Notes: generated by a model from the sequence alone, not told the origin. A stretch of 64,000 nt of DNA from Ascarosepion bandense (GCA_037127315.1 JBBBDQ010000330.1:6485001-6549000), one strand, 5' to 3'; shown: positions 11,656-22,085, counted from the first letter of the stretch. Made by a program: numbers and translations.

Positions 11656-11955
11656 AGAGGACTGTGGTGCAATGGATATCAGTTCAAAACAAGAAATCAG
11701 TCCACCAAGTTCAAATTTGTTGCATTCACTTACATGCAAATGCACTTGAGAAAGGTATCAATCCATCTCTTCTACCTCCAGCTAGGAGTTAAATAGCAGG
11801 ACATTGTGTTTTACAGCCTTGGTTGGCAACCAGTCTACTACAGAAAGAAATAGCAATCAACTGTAGGAAAATCTTCTGCCCGATCAGTCATGTCTCGAAA
11901 GAGGCATAACCGCTCAAACGTGTATTGCACATGGTACTTAAATGAATGACCGATT
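11656..11955 (+). mobile_element. tRNA-derived SINE, near full length
   Basis: Head GTGGTGCAATGGATATCAGT with B-box-like AAGTTCAAATTTG. The family body follows (CTTGAGAAAGGTATCAATCC, CCTTGGTTGGCAACCAGTCT), ending in the hairpin-containing tail CATGTCTCGAAAGAGGCATA. Resembles octopus-type tRNA SINEs; the family name was not verified. Confidence 0.75.
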
Positions 11956-12096
11956 CATAAAAAAATGTTATTAGATTTTACAAAAGTTTTAATTTAAGAA
12001 AGTTCATAAATATATATCAGGGTAACTGAAAAGTCTAGGTAAATTATGGAGGATGCTAAGTGACATAATTTAACCTCTAATAAACTAAAGTGAATA

Positions 12097-12097
<1 letters not shown>

Positions 12098-12132
<35 letters not shown>
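12098..12132. repeat. (TA)n microsatellite
   Basis: Uninterrupted TA dinucleotides. Confidence 0.95.
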
Positions 12133-12135
<3 letters not shown>

Positions 12136-12299
12136 TGATTTCACTCTAAGAAAGCCACTAAGACACATGAGATTATTGGGTGAGGAAAAATTAGGAACAG
12201 AAATATTAATAATGAACAGGAAGAGAAAAGAGTAACGAGGAGGACAGTATATAGCATTGACATTGAATGTATATTTTTGTAGATTAAAGTTTTTACTTT

Positions 12300-12830
12300 T
12301 TTAATCATTTCACTCCAAGCAAGGCATGACTGCCACTAGAGTGCAGGGGGTTACAGAGAGAGAAAAGAGAGAGTACAAGGGATATTGAAGAAAGGATAAA
12401 AAATGAATGGGATTCAAGAAGATAGGAGATGACAATTGATGTTACATTGAAATTTTTGGAGTTTGTAGCTATCAGAGAACCAAACAAACAGAAGGGAATT
12501 CCATAGGCAGAAAGTGTGAGAAAAGAAACTGTTGGTGTAGAAGTAATGGTTGCATTTAACTATTTCAACAGTAAAAGAGTGAGTCCTAGATGTCAATCTA
12601 GTAGCTCGCTTAAATTTACATGGACAGGGCACCAGGGAAAAAAGGTTGTCAGAGCAGTTGCCATGTAAATATTTATAGAAAAGACAGAGAGAAGCCATGT
12701 CATGTCTGTGAGAAAGTGACTGAAGTCAAGATACCAAGTGAGGATTGATTATATTGCAGATCCTCCTTTGGATTTTGTTGAGAACCTCAAGATGAATAGC
12801 AGCAGCAAATAAAGTTGGTTGGAAAGCTTA
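12300..12830 (-). mobile_element. LINE 3' end
   Basis: Starts at the family 3' terminus (TCATTTCACTCCAAGCAAGG, then GTGCAGGGGGTTAC). The frame 12414-12698 still reads KFKRATRLTSRTHSFTVEI, matching the LINE C-terminus. Ends near 12830, where a second related piece begins. Confidence 0.75.
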
Positions 12831-12835
12831 GAGTT

Positions 12836-13300
12836 TCACAAGTGAATAGTGTGAGAAAAGAAACTGTTCGTATAGAATTTACAACAATGTCTAGCTTGCT
12901 CAACTCTAAATTGATGAGATCTTAATGCCAGTCTAGTACTGCAGTTAAATTTTAAAAAATGTCTCGGTACCATAGCAACGAGAACATCTGAACAATTACC
13001 ATAAAAGTATTTATAGAAAAGGTACAGAGAGAATCTTATGGTGGTGAAAAAGTAACTGAAGTTGAACCACCAGATCAGGACGGATAATATTGCTGATCTT
13101 TCTTTGAATTTTATCAAGGAGCTCAAAGTAAAAGCAAGGTCACTGAACCATATGTGGCAGCAATATTCTAAGCATGGACGAATAGATATGCAAGATAGAT
13201 TCTAGAGAGAAAAATTGTCTTGCATAACACAGTGAATAAACTTTCTTAGCAGCTGACCTAGCAATGGATTTAATGTAGTCCTTTCATTTCATGCTGACTG
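12836..13300 (-). mobile_element. Second, more diverged LINE fragment
   Basis: The frame 12836-13126 reads FYKYFYGNCSDVLVAM, the same C-terminal block as in the previous fragment, so this is a separate insertion in the same orientation. It continues to about 13300 with sequence matching the C-terminal side of the reverse transcriptase region. Confidence 0.65.
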
Positions 13301-13361
13301 AGAATGTTAGATTGAAAATATATATATGTTTTTTTCAAATAAAACTCCAAAAACTACATCT

Positions 13362-13408
13362 GTTGTATGGCCGTTTCAGCGAGAAAAAAATCTCACTTCC
13401 TCAGCAAC
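13362..13408 (-). ncRNA. Hammerhead ribozyme-like motif
   Basis: Read on the minus strand: stem I 5' strand GUUG; core CUGAGGA; stem II of seven pairs (AGUGAGA with UCUCGCU, loop of U); GAAA; stem III ACG/CAU with one C-A mismatch explicable as CpG decay; then UA at the expected cleavage position; stem I 3' strand CAAC. All core positions match the hammerhead consensus CUGANGA...GAAA. A (TA)n tract lies at 13318-13327. Not tested for activity. Confidence 0.7.
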
Positions 13409-13973
13409 GATCAAAATCAAAATTTTATTGCAAATATGAAACAAAAATTCACATTCCGGAAGGTCACTAAAAATAATTCCATGCACGAGAAGTTTACATG
13501 AAAAGGAAAAAGTAAATAAGAAAAAATAAAGGGAGGGAAAGTTAAGGAAAAGAAAATTATAAATTTGTCATCTAGACATTGTTACAGAAGGTAGGGAGGA
13601 AAAGAAAAAAGACTTGGTTATGAAAGAAGACTTTCAGATTACAACTGTATTAAAAAAAAAAAAAAAAAAAAAATCCAAATTTAACCATGTCACAGGAATG
13701 GAAGTGGTGGGAGGAAAGGAAAAAGAAAATTTAGTAGACAGGGGAAGAGTTAAAAGAGAAAAGGTGGAAAAATGAAGAAGGGGAAAAATCTTCAGTCACC
13801 ATAGTAATGAATGTCTGCTTCAGAGGGTGAAAAGAAGGGATAACTACATAAAAAGGGAAAAATAAATAATACTATTTACATCAAGCCTTCCACCTGGATT
13901 ATTCTTAATATTAATAAAATTAATATTAATAGATTCTGGTTTTGGGATTTTACATACAAGCTATTTCATTTTT

Positions 13974-13979
<6 letters not shown>
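13409..13979. other. Purine-rich sequence, no gene seen
   Basis: Mostly A/G-rich, with a poly(A) tract at 13650-13671. May be part of the element carrying the hammerhead motif. Confidence 0.35.

Positions 13980-14036
<57 letters not shown>
13980..14036. repeat. Poly(A) followed by (TA)n
   Basis: Thirty A residues followed by TA dinucleotides that have replaced the first bases of the Helitron at 14037. Confidence 0.9.
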
Positions 14037-14041
<5 letters not shown>

Positions 14042-14323
14042 TATTTATAAATAGAACTTTGTGTGTGTGTCTGTATCCATTACCTATAGACTCTAAAACA
14101 GCTGAACCAATTTTCTAGAAAATTTACACAGTTGTACTATAAGTGTCTGCGAGTGTTCTTAGTTAGGTTTTGTGTTGAGGTACCCCCAATAAATATCGAA
14201 AAAATCATGTTATAGCAGGAGTGGTCCAATTTTAATCAAATTTGATACACTCATAGACAAAGACATAAGAAATGATATTCAGAAGTTTCAAGGTTGCAGT
14301 TCTTACAATAGTGCAGAAAATCA

Positions 14324-14366
<43 letters not shown>

Positions 14367-14750
14367 CAAGATGTTTGTGTGTGTGTCTGTTTATCTGCCT
14401 ATTTGTCTGTATCTTTTTCAGCCCTTTTATTTTAGTTTTTCCTTCGGATTTGGCTCTAAGTAGGTATAATTGTAGTTCTTAGTCTCAGCCATGATACCAT
14501 TACTCAGAGGACTTATTTAGCCTTCAAAATTCAGTTTATGATGAAAAAAACTTATTTGATATCGATACCAGGAAATCAAAATTTGACTTACATCCATTCA
14601 TTTTTCTCTCAGTCTAAGGTTTCGCTTTAACTGGAAACAACTATTGCTTTTTATTCTTTCGTGCCAATGTCCAAAGAGTCTGAGCTCTAGGACCATGGAT
14701 TAGTTTTAAAGCTTTCATTACACACAAGCAATGCTGGGCTATACTGCTAG
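14037..14750 (+). mobile_element. Non-autonomous Helitron, copy 3
   Basis: Full-length type; the first bases are merged with the preceding TA tract. Ends ATACTGCTAG at 14750 before T. Internal (TA)n at 14329-14361. Confidence 0.75.
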
Positions 14751-14959
14751 TACATATATATATATATATATATAGAGTTAGGCATTTATTAATCTGTGAA
14801 AGGTCCTGAAATATATGCTCTGCAGGTAAAAGAATGAATATTGTATACAGAATTCTAATTTCTACCTGAACTAATATTATTTATGGCTGAACTAATAATA
14901 AACATAGTGATATTAGTTTGTAACAAACTTCTTCAAGATTCAAGAGGCTAGGACAATAC

Positions 14960-15387
14960 GTTGTTTATTTTTTAAAATCCTTTCACCCCAAGCAAAGCAA
15001 TAAAGCCACTAAGATGCAAGGGATTACTGATGGTAAGTAAATATGAGAAAAACAAAACACTATTAAGGAGAAAATAAAACAGGAATTAACACAGAAGAAA
15101 ACATTGCATTTAAATTTTTGAAGCTCACAGTTGACTTGGAAGTAAGAAGCTGGATGAGTTTTCTACAAGTGAGAGAAGAAACTGTTAGCATAGGACTTAT
15201 AATAATATGAAAAGAAAACTTAATTAAGGTGAGAGAACAATAAAGGAACAAGAATTAAGACAGGAGATAACGATTGACATTGCACTTAGATTTTTGAAGA
15301 TCAAAGTTGACTGGGAAGTAAGAAGCTGGAAGAGTGTTCCACAAGCGAGAAGTGTGATAGAAAAAACTGTTAGCATAGAACTTACAG
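14960..15387 (-). mobile_element. LINE 3' end with internal duplication, left part
   Basis: Begins with the family terminus (CCTTTCACCCCAAGCAAAGC). 15070-15190 and 15240-15390 are two diverged copies of the same C-terminal block (each with AAGTAAGAAGCTGGA). Interrupted at about 15388 by an RTE-like LINE piece. Confidence 0.65.
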
Positions 15388-15612
15388 TTCTTCTTCTTCT
15401 TCTTCTTGTTCCCTTCAGAATGTAGGTGATCATGGTTCTCCATGTCTCCCTATCCCTTGTGGCTCTTAGTATGTTTGTTCCTGTTACTCCTGGCAACCCC
15501 CATTCCGTCATCCACCTGATCAGGCCCTGCAAATATGTTATCTGCTGCCTTCCTCTGTCTCTCTTTCCTTCTATCTGGCCAGTCAGTATCAGGTTCTCCA
15601 GGCTTTCATCTA
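15388..15612 (-). mobile_element. RTE/Jockey-like LINE C-terminus, nested
   Basis: Minus-strand translation includes ENLILTGQIEGKRDRGRQQI and ATRDRETWRTMITY, the C-terminal signature of this LINE family. Has an (AAGAAG)n-type tail at its left edge, and the host LINE fragment continues on both sides. Confidence 0.75.
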
Positions 15613-15905
15613 GCAATTTTAACTGTAAAATGGTGAAACCTTGCCATCACCCTAGTACTGTGCTTAGATTTATAAAGTCTAGGTACCATAGAGGAAAGTT
15701 CATCATAAAAATTACTATGAAAGTATTTACAAAAAGGAAACAGGGAAGTTATATTATAGCCATGTGAAAGTGACTGAAACCTAGATGCCAGACCAGGATC
15801 AATATTATTGCAGATTTTTTTATGAATTTTATCAAGAATCTTTAAATATAGTGCACCAGACCAAATGTGGCAACAATAATTGAAGCCTGGATGAATGATA
15901 ACATC
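15613..15905 (-). mobile_element. LINE 3' end, right part
   Basis: Continuation of the fragment interrupted at 15388 (ACTGTAAAATGGTGAAACC, later CAAATGTGGCAACAATAATT). Degenerate. Confidence 0.6.
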
Positions 15906-16277
15906 TAATTAGTCAGTGTAAGTTAATAAATGAAGATCAATCTAAACGTGTTGTGGTTGAAGGGAAAAATAAGGTACAGATGTGTGGAAACAGGCATGAC
16001 ACCTGCCAGCAGTAAGTGGCAAGATAATTCCTTAATGTTTGGCTATATCCCAGGAAATCTTGGCCTCTTACAACTTCTTCTATGGGCAGAAATCCAGTAT
16101 TTCCATTTGTAATAGATTTAAACAAACCAAGATACTTATATCGTTTAGCTATTGTGGATTTTATAGACAGCAAAAGGCAGGTGTGTGCATCAAAAGACAA
16201 TATTTAATCAATCTTCTAGGTGGAAACAAGGCTGAAATCCTGAATTTTAACTGAAATAAAGATTTTTTTTAGTGTAG

Positions 16278-16596
16278 TAAGTAGGATGTGTGTTGTTATG
16301 CAGTGAATATCAGTACAGAATGAGAAACTGGAGAGCCAAGTTCAAATTTCAGTTAAATTCATTGCATCCCACACAAATACCCTTGGGAAAGGTAGTAATC
16401 CATCGTTTCTCCCTCCATCTATGTGATAAATAGCAGAACAGATTGGGTTGTATAGCCTTGGTTGGCAACCAGTATACTGCAGAAAGAAATGGTAGCCTAC
16501 TGTGGCAAAATCTTCTGCCTAGTCAGTCATGGATTGAAAGAGACATGATTGCCCAAGTGTGTATCACACATGACACTTAACTGATTGACTGAAGTA
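16278..16596 (+). mobile_element. tRNA-derived SINE, near full length
   Basis: Head GTTGTTATGCAGTGAATATC, B-box-like CAAGTTCAAATTTC, body CCTTGGTTGGCAACCAGTAT, tail AAAGAGACATGATTGCCC and ACACATGACACTTAACTGA. Confidence 0.75.
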
Positions 16597-16689
16597 GTCA
16601 TGAACATAAAGAGAATGAAAAATAGCCTACCTGTGACAAAAGTAGGTGCTCTAACCAAAGTAGAGAGACAAAATTTTAATACTGACATA

Positions 16690-16900
16690 CTACATCCCTT
16701 CAGGATGTGGGGTGATCACAGCCCTTTACAACTTCCTATCCTTTGTATCCAATGATTTTCTCTTTACTATCCTTCCTAATGTATGCTCCGCTATCCATTT
16801 ACATAAACTTGTTGGGTAGGTTACTCAATATTCAGAATGTCTTGTGAATGTCAAATTCTCTAAGCTTCTTATGAAATCTCCTGTCTTATTTCTGATCATA
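16690..16900 (-). mobile_element. RTE-like LINE fragment
   Basis: Degenerate minus-strand match (CCCTTCAGGATGTGGGGTGA, AATGTCAAATTCTCTAAGC) to the C-terminal region seen clearly at 44410. Confidence 0.5.
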
Positions 16901-17049
16901 ATACAAGTCTACTTTCCATTCCTATTTTCCTTACAACTTTCATATTGCTTACATGTTCTATCCATGATATTTTCAGCATCCTTCTATAGCTTGGAGTCTT
17001 GTCTTGTGAAGAAAGTGTCTAACAGTGACTGACATGTAAGAGAACTGAT

Positions 17050-17640
17050 ATTGCAATGCAATACAGCTTGGAGAATTTAACACTCACAGGACACATCTGA
17101 ATGTAAACGGAAGAGAGGGAAACTGTAAGTGACCTACTTACAGAGTTTGATTGATTGGATGGCAGAACAAAGATACATGAGGAAAGAAGGCTTAGAGAAT
17201 TTAATGCTCACAGAACATACCGAAGGCAAGAGGAAAATAGGGGAAACAATGAGTACTCTACTTAAGTCGATTTTCTAAGTGCCACTTAGATATGGCACAA
17301 GGCTGAAAGTGTGGGGTACCCAGGGAGGATCAAACTCACTACTCTGTTGTAATAGGTTCTAGTGGGACAAGCTTCCTAACCATTATACCACATCAAGTTG
17401 TCTGAGTAAACTATTTAATAAGTTTGATTGAAGAGATAGCAGAACAAGAACATATAAAAAGAAAGTGAGCTTAGAAAATCTAACACTCACCGGACATAAT
17501 GAAAGCAAAATGAAAAGAGGGAAACAACAAATAACCTACCTAAAGACATTGTGTAAATGAATCGCAGAACAGGGATTGGGAGGGATGTCAAAAAGGAAAA
17601 CCTTGCTAAAAAATAGGATGAGTTGTAGAAAGCCATAACT
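17050..17640 (+). mobile_element. Three tandem or nested pieces of RTE-like LINE C-terminus
   Basis: The phrase 'GGCTTAGAGAATTTAATGCT' and variants recur near 17070, 17190 and 17470, each followed by GAGGGAAACAA-type sequence. The last piece carries the terminal block (AAAACCTTGCTAAAAAATAG). A tRNA-SINE fragment lies between the second and third pieces. Confidence 0.55.
17258..17402 (-). mobile_element. tRNA-derived SINE head
   Basis: The minus strand reads TGTGGTATAATGGTTAGGAA (A box like) and, about 35 nt on, GAGTTTGATCCTCCC (B box like). Confidence 0.5.
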
Positions 17641-17849
17641 GCAGCATTTAGAATAAGTGTACATTGTAATTACTGAAACTAATAGAAATTAATAGTTTAA
17701 AAAACAATATTCACAAATAGCAGTATACATGTATTTGCAAACATTTATATAAAATCAATGTCACAAAATGTGCATGTAACAATGAAAGCATTTGTAAATG
17801 TCTTACAGTTTATCATTTGTGGATCTTGCATTAAGAAGTTTTGTCCACT

Positions 17850-17852
<3 letters not shown>

Positions 17853-17882
<30 letters not shown>
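17853..17882. repeat. (TA)n microsatellite
   Basis: Perfect TA tract directly abutting the inverted repeat at 17883. Confidence 0.95.
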
Positions 17883-17884
<2 letters not shown>

Positions 17885-18027
17885 TTCTTCGATTATTACA
17901 ATGGATAATACATATTTCACTGCTTTAATGTTATTACTGCGGCTTGTCAGATCCAAATGGTACAACAGTAGGCAATTGCCTACTGTTATACCATATGTAT
18001 TATCCATTGTAATAATCGAAAAACCTT
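17883..18027. repeat. Inverted repeat carrying a hammerhead-like motif
   Basis: Arms 17883-17915 and 17994-18027 are near-perfect complements (CGATTATTACAATGGATAAT). A smaller 24-bp palindrome centred near 17981 sits inside. The left arm extends into the hammerhead motif at 17902-17955; the right arm lacks the core. Confidence 0.8.
17902..17955 (-). ncRNA. Hammerhead ribozyme-like motif
   Basis: Read on the minus strand: stem I UGGAU/AUCCA, five perfect pairs; core CUGACAA (consensus CUGANGA with the last G changed, explicable as CpG decay of CUGACGA); stem II GCCGC/GCAGU with a long loop; GAAA; stem III AUA/UAU with a two-base loop; then UU before the predicted cleavage point. The base change in the core would probably reduce or abolish activity. 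Confidence 0.65.
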
Positions 18028-18199
18028 TATAAATTACTCTGTTAAATCAAATAAATGAATTTAACATTGAGTTCTCTTGAGTCCATCTCTTTTGGAAGTT
18101 ACCTGGATTATGTGACAAGTGGACTACATTATATATGATCTGGCAACATCTTAGACCTCTCGACCACGAATGACCTCCAGTCTAAACGAGGTCTTAATC

Positions 18200-18685
18200 A
18201 AGCCTATATAACACAACTTTCGATTCATCGGAACAACCATATCTGCTCTGAAATGTATTGTAATGTCAACAAATGTAAACATGTTACGGAAATTAACAAA
18301 GTTTAATGAAACTTGGTTATAAACAACCGACAATTTGAAATGATTTGCCAGATCAAATGGTAGCTTCCCCTATGTAGATAGGGGTTGCAGGTTTGAATCC
18401 TGCCGAATGACACACATTTTCGTAATAAAAATTTATCGCAAATAATCAGGCCAGTAGATATAAATATATAACATTTTAATTAAAAACAGAATATCTATTT
18501 AAATATGAGTATCGATCAAAAATAATGTTCAAACAATTCCTTTCAAATTGTTGGTTGTTTATAACCAAGTTTTGTTAATCTTCATTAATTTCCGTAACAT
18601 GTTTACATTTGTTGACATTACGATACATTTCAGAGCAGATATGGTTGTTGCGATGAATCAAAAATTGTGTTATATAGGCTTGATT
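18200..18685. repeat. Long inverted repeat, about 140-bp arms
   Basis: 18200-18340 (AACAACCATATCTGCTCTGA, CATGTTACGGAAATTAA) is repeated in reverse complement at 18545-18685. The 200-bp loop contains a tRNA-like stretch (18360-18420, T-arm-like GCAGGTTTGAATCCTGC) and a segment shared with the inverted repeat at 60165. Open frame 18151-18333 lies in the left arm and is not credible as a gene. Confidence 0.8.
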
Positions 18686-18721
18686 TATATATATAAGTAA
18701 ATAATACCTAGTGAGCCAGAC

Positions 18722-18758
18722 AGATCTACCTAGGTTTCACCTAAACAACTCATCAGGG
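18722..18758 (-). ncRNA. Hammerhead-like motif, left arm
   Basis: Core CUGAUGA intact; stem II weak (GUU/GGU wobble pairs, loop GUUUA); GAAA intact; stem III ACC/GGU with a two-base loop; then A at the cleavage position. Stem I is very short. Confidence 0.55.
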
Positions 18759-18766
18759 AACGCTTT

Positions 18767-18800
18767 CCCTGATGATCCGTTTAGGTGAAACCTAGGAAGG
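18767..18800 (+). ncRNA. Hammerhead-like motif, right arm
   Basis: Core CUGAUGA; stem II UCC/GGU (two good pairs); GAAA; stem III ACC/GGA, changed at its last base. Stem I GG/CC only. Confidence 0.5.
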
Positions 18801-18829
18801 TCTGTTTGGCTCACTAGGTATTTTTTTAC

Positions 18830-19955
18830 TTATTTCACTCTACCTAAGTATTGAGCACTTTTTTGTTAGTTGATTACTCGTCTCGGGTTTTTTCTTTGGG
18901 CTACGTGCCGACTCGGTTTGAACCCTTTTGACTGATTTTTATGTACTTAGCTCTTTCTTTTTTAAAACCGTTTTTATCCATTCTTCGTAGATTCATGGAA
19001 GGTTTTTTGACACAAGCATAGTTATAATCTCATTTTTATATATCTATGTCTATCATTCACATACAAGGCTGTTTTGCTGTATCACAGTACATCAGTGTGG
19101 CTAGACACATCCACTTGCTTCTGGCTGGGATCAAAACTTGACCAATTTGGTGTCAATTGGAGTTGCAATGTATAATGAAAATGAAAATAAATTTGACAAT
19201 AGAGAACCAATTTTTAATAATTGGGTTTCTATTTTTTATATTTATAGTCTTAATAATTTATTATTATTTAAATTACAAAATTTTTAATTACTATTTTTTT
19301 AAAATCATGATTATTTTTTAAAATAAATTTTGATGTTATTATCATTAATGATAAGAACATTATTTTTTTTTTACTTAAAATTATATTTTTTTAAATCATC
19401 ATCAATATTGTTATGATACTACTATATTCTAAAGATTAACATTATTTTGATGAAACAAACTTTTATATTTATAAAATGATATTACTATTGCCACTGAAAT
19501 TAATATAAAAATTTAACAATTCAATTCATCTATTTAAAATACGCCCCCTAAATTTACTGTCCTGTATTTGAAAATGTTTAACCTAAAGTTTAATGCAATG
19601 TCATCTAATCTTCTGGTTTGTAAATTGCAACATTCTAAATATGACATCCACATTTACAAATTAACACTCTGTATCTTTCTTCATATCCCAACAATGAAAT
19701 GTTTTCCTTCTTCCCCTTCCCCCATTATTTCTTATGTCTGGATAAATCTAACCCATTCATTTTGGTAAAAAAATTTTGGTCTGATGAGTTGAATATCTTT
19801 TAAATATTCATGAAATAAATTATCACCAATGGATTTATTAATTTGTCAAATTTATTTTCATTATAATACTCTGTTAAATTCTAACATTGAGTTCTCATTA
19901 AATTACAATCCCCCATGGAATTAACTTTACAAATTACCAAGGATACTACTTAATT
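18830..19955. other. No gene seen
   Basis: AT-rich, with T- and A-runs at 19250-19400. Possibly flank of the foldback element. Confidence 0.35.
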
Positions 19956-19956
19956 A

Positions 19957-19976
19957 TATATATATATATATATATT
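19957..19976. repeat. (TA)n microsatellite
   Basis: TA tract just left of the large palindrome. Confidence 0.9.
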
Positions 19977-20015
19977 TGGGCAGCAATCTTTCATTTAAAT
20001 GTTTCCTTAGAAACA

Positions 20016-20738
20016 ACCAACGAGGAAAATTTTATTAATTTTTGATTTACTTTTTCCAATATTCTTACATGTTTCCTTTTTGCTGGAGATAAGGAATGTA
20101 AAAATATTCCATAATTTTTGACTTTCCAAGCACTTTCAGCCTCTTCACAAGCCATTTTCAAGGATGCTATTTTTCTGGTATTGTTATGTCCTCATGTTTG
20201 AGTGTATATATTTTTTCTGTTTTGGAAAAAAAAAAGTTCTTTTAAGCTGTCATGTGATACACATGGCAGGCATTGTGTGTGCATCTGTTTATTTTTTTAA
20301 AATCTTTAAAAACTCCATTTCCACCGTTAAATAGTGTAAGATTGATGGTAGGAGAAAGAGAGACACTATATATCAAACAATTTTCTCCTAACATCAACCT
20401 TACACTATTTAAGATTGAAAATGTTGTTTTGAAAGTTTTTTTTTTAAAAATAGACAGACGCTCACACAATGCTCGCTGTGCACATCACATGACAGCTTTA
20501 AAGAACTCTCCTTTGAAAAAAAAGCAAACACTAAAAACAGGAAAATTACGTTCCAGTCAAACATGAGGACTTAACAACACCGAAAATATAACATCCTTGA
20601 AAATGGCCAATGAAGAGGCTGAAAGTCAAAAATTATGGAACATTTTTACATTTCTTGTCTCTAGCAAAAAAACAAAAAAAACATGTAAGAATACTGGAAA
20701 AATTAAATCCAAAATTAATCAAATCTTCCTTGTCGGTC
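20016..20738. repeat. Large inverted repeat, about 350-bp arms
   Basis: The whole segment folds on itself around about 20375. Pairs include ACCAACGAGGAAAA (20016) with the complement near 20725, ATTCTTACATG (20061) with CATGTAAGAAT (20683), AGCTGTCATGTGAT (20244) with ATCACATGACAGCT (20485), and TAGTGTAAG (20332) with CTTACACTA (20399). Divergence between arms is modest. Frames on opposite strands (20242-20469 minus, 20273-20566 plus) therefore encode similar peptides, which is a palindrome effect and not evidence for genes. (TA)n tracts flank both ends. Confidence 0.85.
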
Positions 20739-20753
20739 ATACACACACACACT

Positions 20754-20756
<3 letters not shown>

Positions 20757-20796
<40 letters not shown>
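20757..20796. repeat. (TA)n microsatellite
   Basis: Forty-base TA tract right of the large palindrome, preceded by (CA)n. Confidence 0.95.
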
Positions 20797-20799
<3 letters not shown>

Positions 20800-20800
<1 letters not shown>

Positions 20801-21270
20801 CAATGGGGAAAATAGTCCAGTATCGTTCCCAATAAATCATAGCAATTCATAGATAATAAAGAAAAAGGAATTTGTGGAGTGCCTTGTTTACCTACATTCT
20901 GAAGAAACATCGCATAAAAACAATCTTGGAACCTTAAACAAAATACTACAATTAGGTACAATTAGCCAGCAGTAAGTTACAAAGTACCAGAGCAACATTA
21001 AGAAAATAATGTCACTGTTACCAATTTGACCAATATGGTATAGGCATTGCAACATGATGTAGCAAGCTCCTGTAAAATTAAATAGAAATTTGGATCTCTG
21101 TGCAAAATTCTAAGAATTTTAAAGCCAAATATAGTCCTGTGATTTCAAAATGAAAAAAAGTAAAATGACAATTACTTTGTGTTAAAAATATATGCACCCA
21201 ACCCTGCCACAAAAAAGGTTTATATACAAAAAAATATTGTTGGGAGTCAGAAATGTTTTATAAAATTCTT
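20800..21270. other. No gene seen
   Basis: AT-rich, nothing recognised. Confidence 0.4.
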
Positions 21271-21274
21271 CTAT

Positions 21275-21565
21275 GTGCCTTGTCCCTTCAGGACATAGGT
21301 GATCATGGCCTTCCATGTCTCCCTATCCCTGTTGGCTCTTAGCACACTTTCTCCTGTAACACCATGCCACTCCTGTTCTGTCATTCACCTGCTCAGGCCC
21401 TTCAAATATGTTATCCATTGCTTTCCTCTGTCTCTTTTCCCCTCTATCTGGCCTGTTAGTATCAGGTTCTCCAAGCCCTCCTTCCTCATTGCATGTCCTG
21501 GGAACTTTAGTTGTCTCTTTCTGATGCTCAATATTAATTTCCTTTTCATTTCCATCCTTGCTAAG
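21275..21565 (-). mobile_element. RTE-like LINE C-terminus
   Basis: The minus frame 21385-21615 reads KRKLILSIRKRQLKFPGHAM and ENLILTGQIEGKRDRGKQWI. The 3' terminal block (CCTTCAGGACATAGGTGATC) is at the left. Confidence 0.8.
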
Positions 21566-21599
21566 TCAAAAAAAAATAAGCAATTATTAAACTTTTTTT

Positions 21600-22085
21600 T
21601 CCAAGGGCAAGTCAATCATTGAACTGATCTAGCATGAGAAAAAGGATATAAGTCAGAGAGATATGAGATGACTATTGACCTTACATTTAAATATTTGGAG
21701 ATTGTAGCTGTCAGGGAAGTAAGTATACAGAAGGGAATTCCACAGGTGGGAAGTGTGAGAAAAGAAACTGATAGAGTAGAAGTTAGGTTACATTTTATTG
21801 GTTTCATTGTAAAAGGGAGGAACCTAGTTGCTAGTCTAGTAGCTCAAGTAAATTCATGTACAAGGGGCATCAGTGAGCTAAGGTTATTGGAGAAGAAGCT
21901 ATGAAAGTATTTATAGAAGAGACACAGGGAAGCCACATTACTCCGGTGAGACTGTGACTGCAGCTGAGCTGCCAAGTTGGGGTCGATCACATTGCAGATT
22001 CTCCATTGGATTTTGTCAAGAACCCTTAGGTGAATAGCAGGGGCACCTGACCAGATGTGGCAGCAGTATTCAATAACTATTGTAG
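21600..22085 (-). mobile_element. LINE 3' end (jockey/CR1-like)
   Basis: The minus frame 21844-22218 reads WSGAPAIHLRVLDKIQWRIC then LAAQLQSQSHRSNVASLCLF, the C-terminal part of the LINE at 53970. The 3' terminal block is missing or replaced at the left. Confidence 0.8.

Larger units (their letters stand above)
18705..18825. repeat. Foldback palindrome with paired hammerhead motifs
   Basis: Arms of about 58 bp around a three-base loop at 18760-18763. Sequence from each arm, read outward: CCTGATGA, GGTGAAACCTAGG, TCTG...GGCTCACTAGGTA. Same layout as the palindrome at 48474. The right flank contains GTATTGAGCAC, also found in the right flank of the copy at 59996. Confidence 0.85.

Noticed and set aside
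18360..18420. Genuine tRNA gene
   Set aside because: The T arm looks good, but no matching acceptor stem could be drawn and it lies in a repeated palindrome loop.
20242..20566. Two opposite-strand frames coding similar peptides
   Set aside because: The locus is a palindrome, so similarity of the two peptides is automatic.
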